Source: JAEHCY01 sp964519095 (GTDB lineage Bacteria > Pseudomonadota > Gammaproteobacteria > Chromatiales > Chromatiaceae). From it: a stretch of 12,999 bases of DNA. A model generated the notes under the pieces. That model was not told the origin of the DNA, did no database searches, and worked only from the letters and a program-made list of their open reading frames with translations. The stretch covers positions 1 through 12,999 of the forward strand of contig CAZFHV010000098.1 of NCBI GenBank assembly GCA_964519095.1, in the 5' to 3' direction. Positions 1 through 6,077 of the stretch are shown here, one piece after another. The position numbers and the translations under genes were made by a program. Positions within the stretch are counted from its first letter, which is position 1, and the number at the start of each line of letters is the position of its first letter.

Positions 1-3000
1 GCTGGTTGGCCGCCGCGGGGTCGATGAGGACCCCGGCGCCCTCCGCCCCCACCCGCAGCTCCACCTCGCCGGGGGGGCCTTCCACCTGGGCCAGGTCCAG
101 CAGCAGCCGGGAGCTGTCCCCGGGGGCCAGGAAGCGGGGCAGGGCGGCGGAGACCACCACCGGATCCCGCACCAGCACCTCCCGAACCCCATGACCCACC
201 CCGGCAGCGGACCAGGCCATGGCCATGAGGCGCACCGTTCCGTTGAAGTCGGGCAGGTCGAAGGAAAGCCTCGCCTTGCCCTCGGCGTCCAGCTTGAGGA
301 TACCCGAGTGGAAGGCCACCAGCTCCTCGGTGGGGGGCGGTCCCTCGAAGCGGGTCAGTCCCGCGTCCCCGCCGGAGCGCACCACCCCCGGAACGCCTTG
401 CATCCGGTCGATCAGGGCCCCGTAGAGGTCGCGGATCTCCATGCCGAGGCGACGCTGGCCGAAGTACCAGCCATCGGGGTTGGGGGCCTGGTAGCGGGTG
501 AGGTTGAGGATGCCCAGGTCCACCGCCGCCAGGGTCACGTAGGCCTCGGTGCCGGCGGCCAGGTTGCCGAGTGCCAGCGAGATCTCCAGGGGCCGGCGGG
601 GCTCCACCTTCTCGGGTGCCTCCAGGGTCACCTCCAGCCTGCGGGCCTGGGGGTCGACGCCCGCCCAGCTCAGGCCGATGGCCCGCCCCGGCATGCGCTT
701 TGCCGCCAGGTCCATGGGCCGGTAGAGCACCGCGGTGACATAGGCCCCGGGCCCCCAGTCGGCGGTGACGGGTAGCTCCACCGTGGCACCCGCCGCCGGG
801 ACCTCCACCGCCTTCATGGCGATGAGCCGCTCGTCCACCACCATGACCAGAGCCAGGCCCGGGAAACGGGGCTCGATGCGCGCCCGGGCGGTCTCGCCGA
901 TGCGATAGCGGGGCTTGTCCAGGGAGACCTTGAGCAGGTCCGGGGTATCGACGGCCTTGGGGGCCAGGTACCAGCCGGCCTCGAAGGGGAGGCTCGCCGG
1001 CAGCAGGCTACTGTCCGCCGAGCTCACCTCCAGGGCGTAGCCGCCCCAGTCCACCCGGGCCTCAATCCGTCCCGGGTCCTCGGCACCCACCGCCAGCTCC
1101 CCGCTCGCCACCCGCTGGCGGGTGGTCACGGGCTCATAGTTCCAGGCCCCGTCCGTCTGGTACCACTGGAAGCTGGTTTGGAGCCGCGAGAGGGTCCAGC
1201 GCAGCCCTTGCCCCGCCAGGCGGCGCCCATCGGGCCCCACGAGGATCACCTCGAACCCGGCGTTGCCCCCCTCCTCCACCGAGGGGTCGAACAGGGGCTT
1301 GATGCCGACGCGCGCCTGGCGGGAGCGCACCGGGAGGCTCAGGGTCCGCTCCACCGGCCGTCCGCTGCCTTCCGCCAGGCGGACGTTGATCTCGGCGATC
1401 AGGGGCTTCTCCTGGGGCACCAGCTCGGGAAGGGCCAGCACCACCTCGACCTTGCCCTGGGCGTCGGTGGTGGCGGTGGGCAGGGGCTCCCGCACGGGCT
1501 CCACCTGCTCGCCCGCGAGGCCGAAGCGGTAGCCGGGGAACCCCGCCAGGGCGTCGGTGGGCTTGAGCAGGGTCTCGCCCTCCAGGGTGAGGTCGGCCGC
1601 GGGGGCCCCGTAAAGGTAGCGGGCCTCCAAGGCGAGGGTGGGCGGGCGCTGGGGATCGAGCTCGGGGACGGGGCTCTTGAGCTCGAAGGCCAGGCGCTCG
1701 GGCTCGAAGTCCTCCACGGCGAAGGAGGTGCTGGCCAGCGGGGGGGCCTTGGGGTCCAGATAGGCCGTGGCGCGCCAGGTGCCCCGCATGGCGGTACGCA
1801 GCAGGGGCACCGCCAGGTGGTGGCCCCCAAGGCCCTGGTCCGGGGTCAGGGCACGGCTGTGCTCCACCCCGTCGGGGCGCCGCACCACCAGGGTGAGGGG
1901 GAGCTCCGGCACCGCGTTGGCGGTGGCGTTGCGCAGCAACGCGGTCAGGTGGACGGTCTCGCCGGGCCGGTAGACCCCGCGCTCGGGGACCAGGTAGACG
2001 TCCAGGGGGCCCGGGGCGGGCCGGCCGTCGCCGCTGGTGTCGGTGGAGGCTCGTCCCAGCACCTCGGCGTTCTGGGCCACCAGGCGCAGCCCCACGCCCC
2101 CCACAGCGGCGGCGGTGGAGAGGGAGCGGACCAGGGCGTGCAGGCCGTCGCTGCCCGAGAAGCTGGCCAGGCCCAAGTCCGAGACCACGAACCACTGGCT
2201 TGCCAGGCTCTCGGCGTCGTCGGGGCCCCTGTTGTGGGGCCGGGCGGTCATCACATAGGCACCGGGCTTGAGGTTTTGGACCAGGGCCCCGACGGGCACC
2301 GCCGTGGTCACCTCCCGGTTGGGCTCGGGGCTCACCTCCACCGTTCCCTTCCACAGGGACTCCCCGGTCCGCTCGGCGATCTCCTCCGCATCCTCCGCGG
2401 AAAGCTGCTCGAGGAAGATCCCGTCCCCCAGCGTCCGCGCCAGGGTCCGGTCCCCTACCCGGTAGACCTGGGCCTCCACCCGCTCGGTGTTGACCGACAC
2501 CAGCGGGATGGACGCCGCGCCCCCCTTGGGCAGGACGTAGGCGCGCCCGAGGAAGCGTACCGCGGGGGAACGGTCGCGCACGTACAGGTCCAGGTCCACC
2601 GTCTTCGCCAGGGTCTCTCCCTCGGCGGAGGGGAGACCCGCCCGCACCCGCACCCGGTAGCGCTGGCCGTGCTGGACCCCGTCGATGCAGATCTGCTGGG
2701 GCTCCACCTCCACCGCCAGGTTGGCCCCTCCATCCACCGACACGAAATCCGCCAGGTCGGGGCGATTGCGCGGCAGGGGCTCACTGAGCTCGATGCAGAC
2801 CCGCGGATTGGCCGCCTCCGCATCCACCCGGTGCTGGCGGATGCGAAAGCCGTGCTCCGCCACCAGGGCCTCGTAGCTGGCGCGCACCTCGGGCGCCTCC
2901 GCCAGCTCCAGCGAGGCGCGGGTGGCGCGGATCGCCGCCCGCCAGGCGGAGCGATCCGACAGGGCCTCACCCAGGAGCGCCAGGGCGCGGCCGCGCTCCG

Positions 3001-3688
3001 CGTCGTTCGCCGCCCGCAGATAGGCACCCACCGCGGCGGCTAGGGTCTCCTCCCGCAGGCGCCTCTGGACCTTCCAGTCGTTGGTCTGGCCCGTCAGGGC
3101 GGCCTCGGCGAACAGGGCCCAGAGGCCACTGCTGCTGGGCGCCATCCTCAGGGCGGCGCCGAGCAGATCCAGCCCCCGCTGGGGGTTGCCTCCGCCCAGG
3201 GCCGCCTGGCCCTCGGCGACCAGGCGATCGAGGGGTCCCTGGAGGGGGCTCGCGGGCGGCTGCAGGAGGCGACGGCCCACCTTGCGTGCCTCCTCGAGCG
3301 TGGAGCGGGGCAGGAACCCCAGCTCCCCGAGGCGCAGGGACTCCAGCTCCGGCTTGGGGCCGGCACTGCCGGCGATCCGCCCGGAGACGGCACCCGTGAA
3401 GGGTCGCACCTCGCTCGATCCGCTCTTCAGGAAGCACCAGCGGGCCTTGGCGTTGTAGGTGAAGGCCTGACAACGAGCGTCGCTGAGACAGGCGCCCTTG
3501 CAGGCGTCGAGGTCCAGCTTCTTGAGGGTCTGGTAGTCCGCGCCCAAGAGGTCCGCGCCTTCGATCAGCTCCAGCTTGCGGTCCCCCGTCCCTGCCGGGG
3601 CCGCGATGGCTGGCGGGAAGGCCAGCAGCAGGGGAACCAGCGCCAGAGCGAACCGGGCGTTGGAGGAGCGGAGCCGGAGGTGGTGCAT
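1..3688 (-). CDS. Alpha-2-macroglobulin family protein with N-terminal PAN/apple domain (3' end off window)
   Basis: Bacterial alpha-2-macroglobulins are large periplasmic proteins thought to trap proteases that breach the outer membrane. The frame stays open from the ATG at 3688 to the left edge, giving 1229 residues; the C-terminal part is outside. Residues 1-30 look like a signal peptide ending PPAIA-A, a signal peptidase I site; there is no lipobox, unlike lipoprotein relatives such as E. coli YfhM. Residues 40-100 look like a PAN/apple domain with Cys 63, 67, 73 and 85 in a C-x3-C-x5-C-x11-C pattern. Family signatures follow: RGVYRPGETVHL near residue 566, the bait-region-type domain from about 910 with VDLGILNLTRYQAPNPDGWY near 1060, and FNGTVRLMAMAW near 1148. 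The thioester region, if any, lies beyond the edge. The start is the only ATG after an in-frame TAG about 45 bases upstream, and AAGGGGA precedes it by 7 bases. Family call very secure; a functional trap is inferred. Confidence 0.93.
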   Translation of the reverse strand, partial: MHHLRLRSSNARFALALVPLLLAFPPAIAAPAGTGDRKLELIEGADLLGADYQTLKKLDLDACKGACLSDARCQAFTYNAKARWCFLKSGSSEVRPFTGAVSGRIAGSAGPKPELESLRLGELGFLPRSTLEEARKVGRRLLQPPASPLQGPLDRLVAEGQAALGGGNPQRGLDLLGAALRMAPSSSGLWALFAEAALTGQTNDWKVQRRLREETLAAAVGAYLRAANDAERGRALALLGEALSDRSAWRAAIRATRASLELAEAPEVRASYEALVAEHGFRIRQHRVDAEAANPRVCIELSEPLPRNRPDLADFVSVDGGANLAVEVEPQQICIDGVQHGQRYRVRVRAGLPSAEGETLAKTVDLDLYVRDRSPAVRFLGRAYVLPKGGAASIPLVSVNTERVEAQVYRVGDRTLARTLGDGIFLEQLSAEDAEEIAERTGESLWKGTVEVSPEPNREVTTAVPVGALVQNLKPGAYVMTARPHNRGPDDAESLASQWFVVSDLGLASFSGSDGLHALVRSLSTAAAVGGVGLRLVAQNAEVLGRASTDTSGDGRPAPGPLDVYLVPERGVYRPGETVHLTALLRNATANAVPELPLTLVVRRPDGVEHSRALTPDQGLGGHHLAVPLLRTAMRGTWRATAYLDPKAPPLASTSFAVEDFEPERLAFELKSPVPELDPQRPPTLALEARYLYGAPAADLTLEGETLLKPTDALAGFPGYRFGLAGEQVEPVREPLPTATTDAQGKVEVVLALPELVPQEKPLIAEINVRLAEGSGRPVERTLSLPVRSRQARVGIKPLFDPSVEEGGNAGFEVILVGPDGRRLAGQGLRWTLSRLQTSFQWYQTDGAWNYEPVTTRQRVASGELAVGAEDPGRIEARVDWGGYALEVSSADSSLLPASLPFEAGWYLAPKAVDTPDLLKVSLDKPRYRIGETARARIEPRFPGLALVMVVDERLIAMKAVEVPAAGATVELPVTADWGPGAYVTAVLYRPMDLAAKRMPGRAIGLSWAGVDPQARRLEVTLEAPEKVEPRRPLEISLALGNLAAGTEAYVTLAAVDLGILNLTRYQAPNPDGWYFGQRRLGMEIRDLYGALIDRMQGVPGVVRSGGDAGLTRFEGPPPTEELVAFHSGILKLDAEGKARLSFDLPDFNGTVRLMAMAWSAAGVGHGVREVLVRDPVVVSAALPRFLAPGDSSRLLLDLAQVEGPPGEVELRVGAEGAGVLIDPAAANQ

Positions 3689-3724
3689 GGCGGTCCCCTT
3701 GGCGTAGGCTTGTGATGGGGATCG

Positions 3725-3753
3725 AGTCTAGGTCCCGCGGCAGGGGCCGTAAA
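3725..3753 (-). promoter_or_regulatory. Candidate sigma-70 promoter for the alpha-2-macroglobulin gene
   Basis: On the minus strand TTTACG (3753-3748) and TAGACT (3730-3725) are separated by 17 bases. Each matches four of six consensus positions. The element lies about 37 bases upstream of the ATG at 3688, leaving room for a short leader with the ribosome-binding site. This is a pattern match only. Confidence 0.4.
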
Positions 3754-3806
3754 GGCGGCCGGGCCACCCGCGCGATCTGACCTCAAACCCAGGGGAACGA
3801 GAGGCG

Positions 3807-5003
3807 ATGACGCACGAGTCCACACCAGGGGGTTGCTGGCGTTTGCTCGCCCTGCTGGGCCTCGGCGCGGCCCTGCTCGGCGGCTGCGACAAGCCCCGGG
3901 GCGGTCAGCCGGGGCCGGGCCCTGTGCCTGACTGGGCGGCGGAGACCATCAGGCTCGGCTTTGCCGCCCCCTTGACGGGGCCCCAGGCCCACTACGGTAA
4001 AGACATGCGTCAGGGGGTGATGCTGGCCCTCGAGGAGATCAACGCGACGGCCCCCCGGATCGGGGGTAAGTCGGTACGCTTCGAGCTGATCGCCGAGGAC
4101 GACCAGGCGGACCCGCGGTTCGGTACGGCGGTCGCCCAGAAGCTGATCGATGCGGGTATCCGGGGCATGCTGGGGCACTTCAACTCCGGGACCAGCATCC
4201 CCGCCTCCAAGCTCTACGCCCAAGCGGGGATCCCCCAGATCGCCATGGCGACCGCACCGGCCTACACGGCCAATGGCTACCGGACCGCCTTTCGTGCCAT
4301 GACCAATGACCTCCAGCAGGGCGGCTTCCTGGGCCTATTCGCCGTGGAGGGTCTGGGGGCCAGACGCCTCGCCATCATCGACGACCGCACCGCCTATGGC
4401 CAGGGACTCGCGGACGAGATGGAAAAGGCGGCGAAGGCGGCGGGCGCCCAGATCGTGCGGCGGGAGTTCACCTCGGACAAGGCCACCGACTTCCTGGCGA
4501 TTCTCACCAACATCAAGGCCGCGAGACCCGATGCGATCTTCTTCGGTGGGGCGGATGTGCAGGCCGCGCCCCTGGCCCGGCAGATGAGGCAGCTCGGCAT
4601 CGAGGCGCCACTGCTGGGGGGCGAGATGCTCAAGTCGCCCACCTTCATCAAGCTCGCGGGCGAGGCCGCCGAGGGGACTTTCGCCTCCCTGCCGGGACTA
4701 CCGCTGGAGCGCATGCCCGGCGGCGCGGACTACCAGGCCCGGTATCGGGCCCGCTTCAAGGAGGAGGTGCAGATCTACTCACCCCATGCCTACGACGCCA
4801 CCCGGGTGCTGGTCGCCGCCATGCAACGGGCCGATTCCACCGACCCCGCCCGCTACCTGCCGGAGCTGGCCCGAACCAGTCTGCCGGGGGTGACCGCGTC
4901 GCGGATCGCCTATGACGGGCGCGGCGACCTCCAAGGGGGCGGCATGACCCTCTACCGGGTGGCCGGGGGGGACTGGCAGGTGCTGGAGGTCTCCGGCGAC
5001 TGA
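3807..5003 (+). CDS. ABC transporter substrate-binding lipoprotein, LivJ/LivK (branched-chain amino acid) type
   Basis: A 398-residue periplasmic binding protein of the type 1 fold, the family that delivers branched-chain amino acids, amides or related small solutes to LivHMGF-type importers. A hydrophobic stretch at residues 12-26 ends in LLGG-C27, a usable lipobox, so the mature protein is probably lipid-anchored. The mature part opens with IRLGFAAPLTGPQAHYGKDM, the standard start of the fold, followed by the GVMLALEEIN helix. The hinge-region pattern with IIDDRTAYGQGLADEMEKAAK sits near residues 190-210. Length is normal for the family. GAGG lies a few bases before the ATG. No permease or ATPase gene is next to it: the divergent neighbour is an alpha-2-macroglobulin and the convergent one a sulfur-globule-type gene, so it is an orphan locally and must share a transporter or act as a sensor. 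Family call secure; the ligand cannot be read from sequence. Confidence 0.92.
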   Translation: MTHESTPGGCWRLLALLGLGAALLGGCDKPRGGQPGPGPVPDWAAETIRLGFAAPLTGPQAHYGKDMRQGVMLALEEINATAPRIGGKSVRFELIAEDDQADPRFGTAVAQKLIDAGIRGMLGHFNSGTSIPASKLYAQAGIPQIAMATAPAYTANGYRTAFRAMTNDLQQGGFLGLFAVEGLGARRLAIIDDRTAYGQGLADEMEKAAKAAGAQIVRREFTSDKATDFLAILTNIKAARPDAIFFGGADVQAAPLARQMRQLGIEAPLLGGEMLKSPTFIKLAGEAAEGTFASLPGLPLERMPGGADYQARYRARFKEEVQIYSPHAYDATRVLVAAMQRADSTDPARYLPELARTSLPGVTASRIAYDGRGDLQGGGMTLYRVAGGDWQVLEVSGD

Positions 5004-5087
5004 GGAGCGGCTCGCGGCAGCCGACCCGGTTCCCGGCGGCTTGAAGCGAAGGGAGTTCGCGCCGTGGCGCCGAAGGCTGAGAGGAGG

Positions 5088-5156
5088 TGGCGTCGGAGGA
5101 GGGAGCTTGCTACCGCGATACGGCTTGCTGGTGCTCACCGCCCTCCACCGACGCCA
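5088..5156. repeat. Large inverted repeat, 16-bp arms around a 37-nt centre
   Basis: The left arm TGGCGTCGGAGGAGGG (5088-5103) pairs with the right arm CCCTCCACCGACGCCA (5141-5156) at 15 of 16 positions; the only mismatch is A5097 against A5147. The centre has a smaller dyad CCG-CGATA-CGG (5113-5123) and a direct repeat GCTTGCT at 5105-5111 and 5123-5129. RNA from either strand would form a long stable stem. No target-site duplication is visible at the flanks. It could be a bidirectional transcript-end structure, a small mobile palindromic element or part of a structured RNA; the sequence alone does not decide. Confidence 0.7.
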
Positions 5157-5215
5157 GGGCTGACGCGGGCACTTCCCTGTGCCGCCGGGGGTCGAGTTGA
5201 AGGAATTTGGAAGTC

Positions 5216-5263
5216 GTCGGACTGAAGTCCGGCCTACAGTCCAGCCTTCAGCCCGACCTACAG
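5216..5263. repeat. Pair of REP-like palindromic units just past the sulfur-globule gene
   Basis: Two related units lie head to tail at 5216-5239 and 5241-5263, both ending in CCTACAG. The first contains a perfect dyad CGGACT-GA-AGTCCG (5218-5231); the second has the diverged core CCTTCAGCCCG. Read on the minus strand they start TGTAGGTCGGGCT and TGTAGGCCGGACT, resembling short palindromic repeats scattered between genes in many proteobacteria. The pair begins about 4 bases after the stop codon of the gene at 5268-5627, a usual place for REP elements, where they can protect mRNA 3' ends. Copy number elsewhere in the genome cannot be seen here. Confidence 0.6.
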
Positions 5264-5267
5264 GGGA

Positions 5268-5627
5268 TTACTTGGACTCGGCCTTGGCGGGGGCCGCCGG
5301 GGCAGCGGGAGCGGCGTAGGGATAGCCGCCCCAGGGACCGCCCCAGCCACCACCGTAGGGATAGCCACCCCAAGGACCGCCCCAGGGGCCGCCGTAACCG
5401 TAGGGGCCGTAGCCATAATAGTCGTTGTAGCGGTTGTAGCCGCGACCCCAACCACGGCCACCGCCGCTCATGTTCATGTTGAAGTCACCCCAACCGTCGC
5501 CCATCATGTCGTTCCACCAGTCGCCGCCGCGGTTGCCCCCCCAAGGGCCACCGCCCCACCAGGCACTCGCGGACGTGGAAATACCGATCAGGGCAGTGAT
5601 CGCGGCAGCAGTAACAAGCTTCTTCAT
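5268..5627 (-). CDS. Sulfur globule protein-like secreted Gly/Trp/Tyr-rich protein
   Basis: A 119-residue protein resembling the small structural proteins (SgpA, SgpB, SgpC of Allochromatium vinosum) that coat sulfur globules stored in the periplasm. Residues 1-22 are a clear signal peptide ending in ASA, and the mature protein starts WWGGG. The mature chain has no cysteine, 11 tryptophans, and is dominated by Gly, Tyr and Pro. A middle part carries Asn, Met and Arg (about residues 38-70), then WGGPWGGYPY occurs twice with a 13-residue period, then a short Ala/Pro tail ending AKAESK. The start is supported by GGAG 6 bases upstream. It is monocistronic, with its own promoter and with REP-like units after the stop. 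Gly/Tyr-rich secreted proteins can serve other structural roles, so the family call is strong but not certain. Which Sgp paralogue it is cannot be decided. Confidence 0.8.
   Translation of the reverse strand: MKKLVTAAAITALIGISTSASAWWGGGPWGGNRGGDWWNDMMGDGWGDFNMNMSGGGRGWGRGYNRYNDYYGYGPYGYGGPWGGPWGGYPYGGGWGGPWGGYPYAAPAAPAAPAKAESK
5316..5384 (-). repeat. Internal 39-bp-period direct repeat in the sulfur-globule gene
   Basis: The 30-bp segments 5316-5345 and 5355-5384 differ at only two positions, both silent, and each encodes WGGPWGGYPY. The 39-bp spacing equals 13 codons, so gain or loss of a unit keeps the frame. Near identity at the DNA level suggests recent duplication or ongoing slippage. 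Confidence 0.85.
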
Positions 5628-5649
5628 GGTTTTCTCCGAGTAGGATGAG

Positions 5650-5697
5650 TCGTGAGGTCCAGCAAGCCTGAGGGCGTCCGAAGGCGCCAGCTCACGA
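5650..5697 (-). promoter_or_regulatory. 5'-terminal stem-loop in the sulfur-globule mRNA leader
   Basis: On the minus strand TCGTGAG (5697-5691) pairs perfectly with CTCACGA (5656-5650). Inside, GGCGCC-TTCG-GACGCC (5688-5673) forms a second hairpin with a C(UUCG)G tetraloop, an exceptionally stable loop type, and one mismatch in the stem. The predicted transcription start falls within a few bases of 5697, so the message would begin almost directly with this structure. The ribosome-binding site near 5635 stays free. A stabilising role like that of the ompA leader is an inference. Confidence 0.5.
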
Positions 5698-5702
5698 TGC
5701 CT

Positions 5703-5731
5703 AGAATATTATAAAATGCTGAACTACTCAA
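5703..5731 (-). promoter_or_regulatory. Promoter of the sulfur-globule gene
   Basis: An AT-rich patch in GC-rich DNA. On the minus strand TTGAGT (5731-5726) and TATTCT (5708-5703) have a 17-base spacer. An overlapping perfect TATAAT (5713-5708) has a poor -35 at the right distance. Either choice puts the start near 5695-5702 and a leader of about 70 bases. This is the most consensus-like promoter in the window, fitting a highly made structural protein. Confidence 0.6.
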
Positions 5732-5732
5732 G

Positions 5733-5755
5733 CGTCCTTTTCGTCCTTTTCGTCC
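5733..5755 (-). promoter_or_regulatory. Iterated GGACGAAAA element directly upstream of the -35
   Basis: On the minus strand the sequence reads GGACGAAAA twice in tandem and then GGACG, ending one base before the -35 hexamer TTGAGT. The 9-bp period and the position suggest an activator site or an A-tract upstream element for the sulfur-globule promoter. No known regulator is recognised. Confidence 0.45.
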
Positions 5756-5859
5756 GCCGCCGAGGTCCCTCATCCAACTACGGAGCGAGAGGGCGCTGCC
5801 CTGCCGGGTCGGGGGAGATCGATCGCCCCCAGGGGCGGCGCGGGGGTGGGCCTCGCATA

Positions 5860-5907
5860 GACCCGTCGCGCATGGGTTTGCGCTAAGCGAGGTGCGCGAA
5901 TCGGGTC
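5860..5907. repeat. Long imperfect dyad with competing pairings
   Basis: GACCCG-TCGCGC (5860-5871) pairs with GCGCGA-at-CGGGTC (5894-5907), a 12-bp stem with a 2-base bulge and a 22-base loop. Parts of it have other partners: CCTCGC (5851-5856) with GCGAGG (5887-5892), GCGCA with TGCGC across 5868-5883, and TTGCGCT (5878-5884) with AGCGCAA (5910-5916). The alternatives exclude each other. It could be a degenerate palindromic element or a regulatory leader; no match to a known riboswitch is seen. Confidence 0.5.
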
Positions 5908-6017
5908 CCAGCGCAAGGCGCGCCGACGCGGCATAGCGGACTCTATGGCGAGGAGGCGGAACACAGCGATCGGACCCGAGGGGCGTGTATCGCGGCGGAA
6001 TATCCCTGTGTGACGGG

Positions 6018-6025
6018 TATAGAAT
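6018..6025 (+). promoter_or_regulatory. Candidate -10 box for the APH-ATPase gene
   Basis: TATAGAAT after GGG lies 52 bases before the ATG at 6078. No good -35 hexamer is found at 16-18 bases. The form is common for -10 boxes in GC-rich gammaproteobacteria, but the support is weak. Confidence 0.35.
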
Positions 6026-6077
6026 GCCGTCCCACCGCTCCCCCCGCCCTGGGCCCAGCCTCCGAGGTGACTCCCCC

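Larger units (their letters stand above)
5004..5267. other. Intergenic region between convergent genes, rich in inverted repeats
   Basis: This gap separates the 3' ends of the binding-protein gene and the sulfur-globule-type gene. It holds a short hairpin at 5056-5074 (TTCGCGCC, GT, GGCGCCGAA; one bulge), the large inverted repeat at 5088-5156 and the REP-like pair at 5216-5263. None is followed by a run of T on either strand, so none is a classical intrinsic terminator, although the stems could still stop or protect transcripts from both sides. I see no convincing reading frame. Confidence 0.6.
5628..6077. other. Intergenic region between the sulfur-globule gene and the APH-ATPase gene
   Basis: These 450 bases lie between divergent genes. 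The left 130 hold the leader, promoter and iterated element of the sulfur-globule gene. The rest has many dyads: CGCCCC-CA-GGGGCG (5824-5837), the long dyad at 5860-5907, and CATAG-cggact-CTATG around 5935-5950. A TATAGAAT box precedes the rightward gene. A minus-strand frame spans the region, but its product is low-complexity, Arg-rich and unlike any family, so I do not call it. Confidence 0.55.

Noticed and set aside
1178..3043. Long plus-strand open frame of about 620 codons opposite the alpha-2-macroglobulin gene
   Set aside because: Its product is a Gly/His/Gln-rich low-complexity string with no domain, while the minus strand encodes a clear family member throughout. High GC makes long antisense frames common.
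5056..5074. Hairpin as an intrinsic terminator of the binding-protein gene
   Set aside because: No T-run follows on either strand, and the stem has a bulge. It is described only as part of the intergenic region.
5216..5384. CRISPR-like repetition near the sulfur-globule gene
   Set aside because: There are only two units in each case. One set is coding with an in-frame period of 39 bp, and the other is a palindromic REP-like pair; spacers of constant size are absent.
5985..6077. Upstream in-frame GTG at 5985 as start of the APH-ATPase gene
   Set aside because: The extra 31 residues are unlike the family N-terminus, the likely -10 box lies inside them, and the ATG at 6078 has a good ribosome-binding site.
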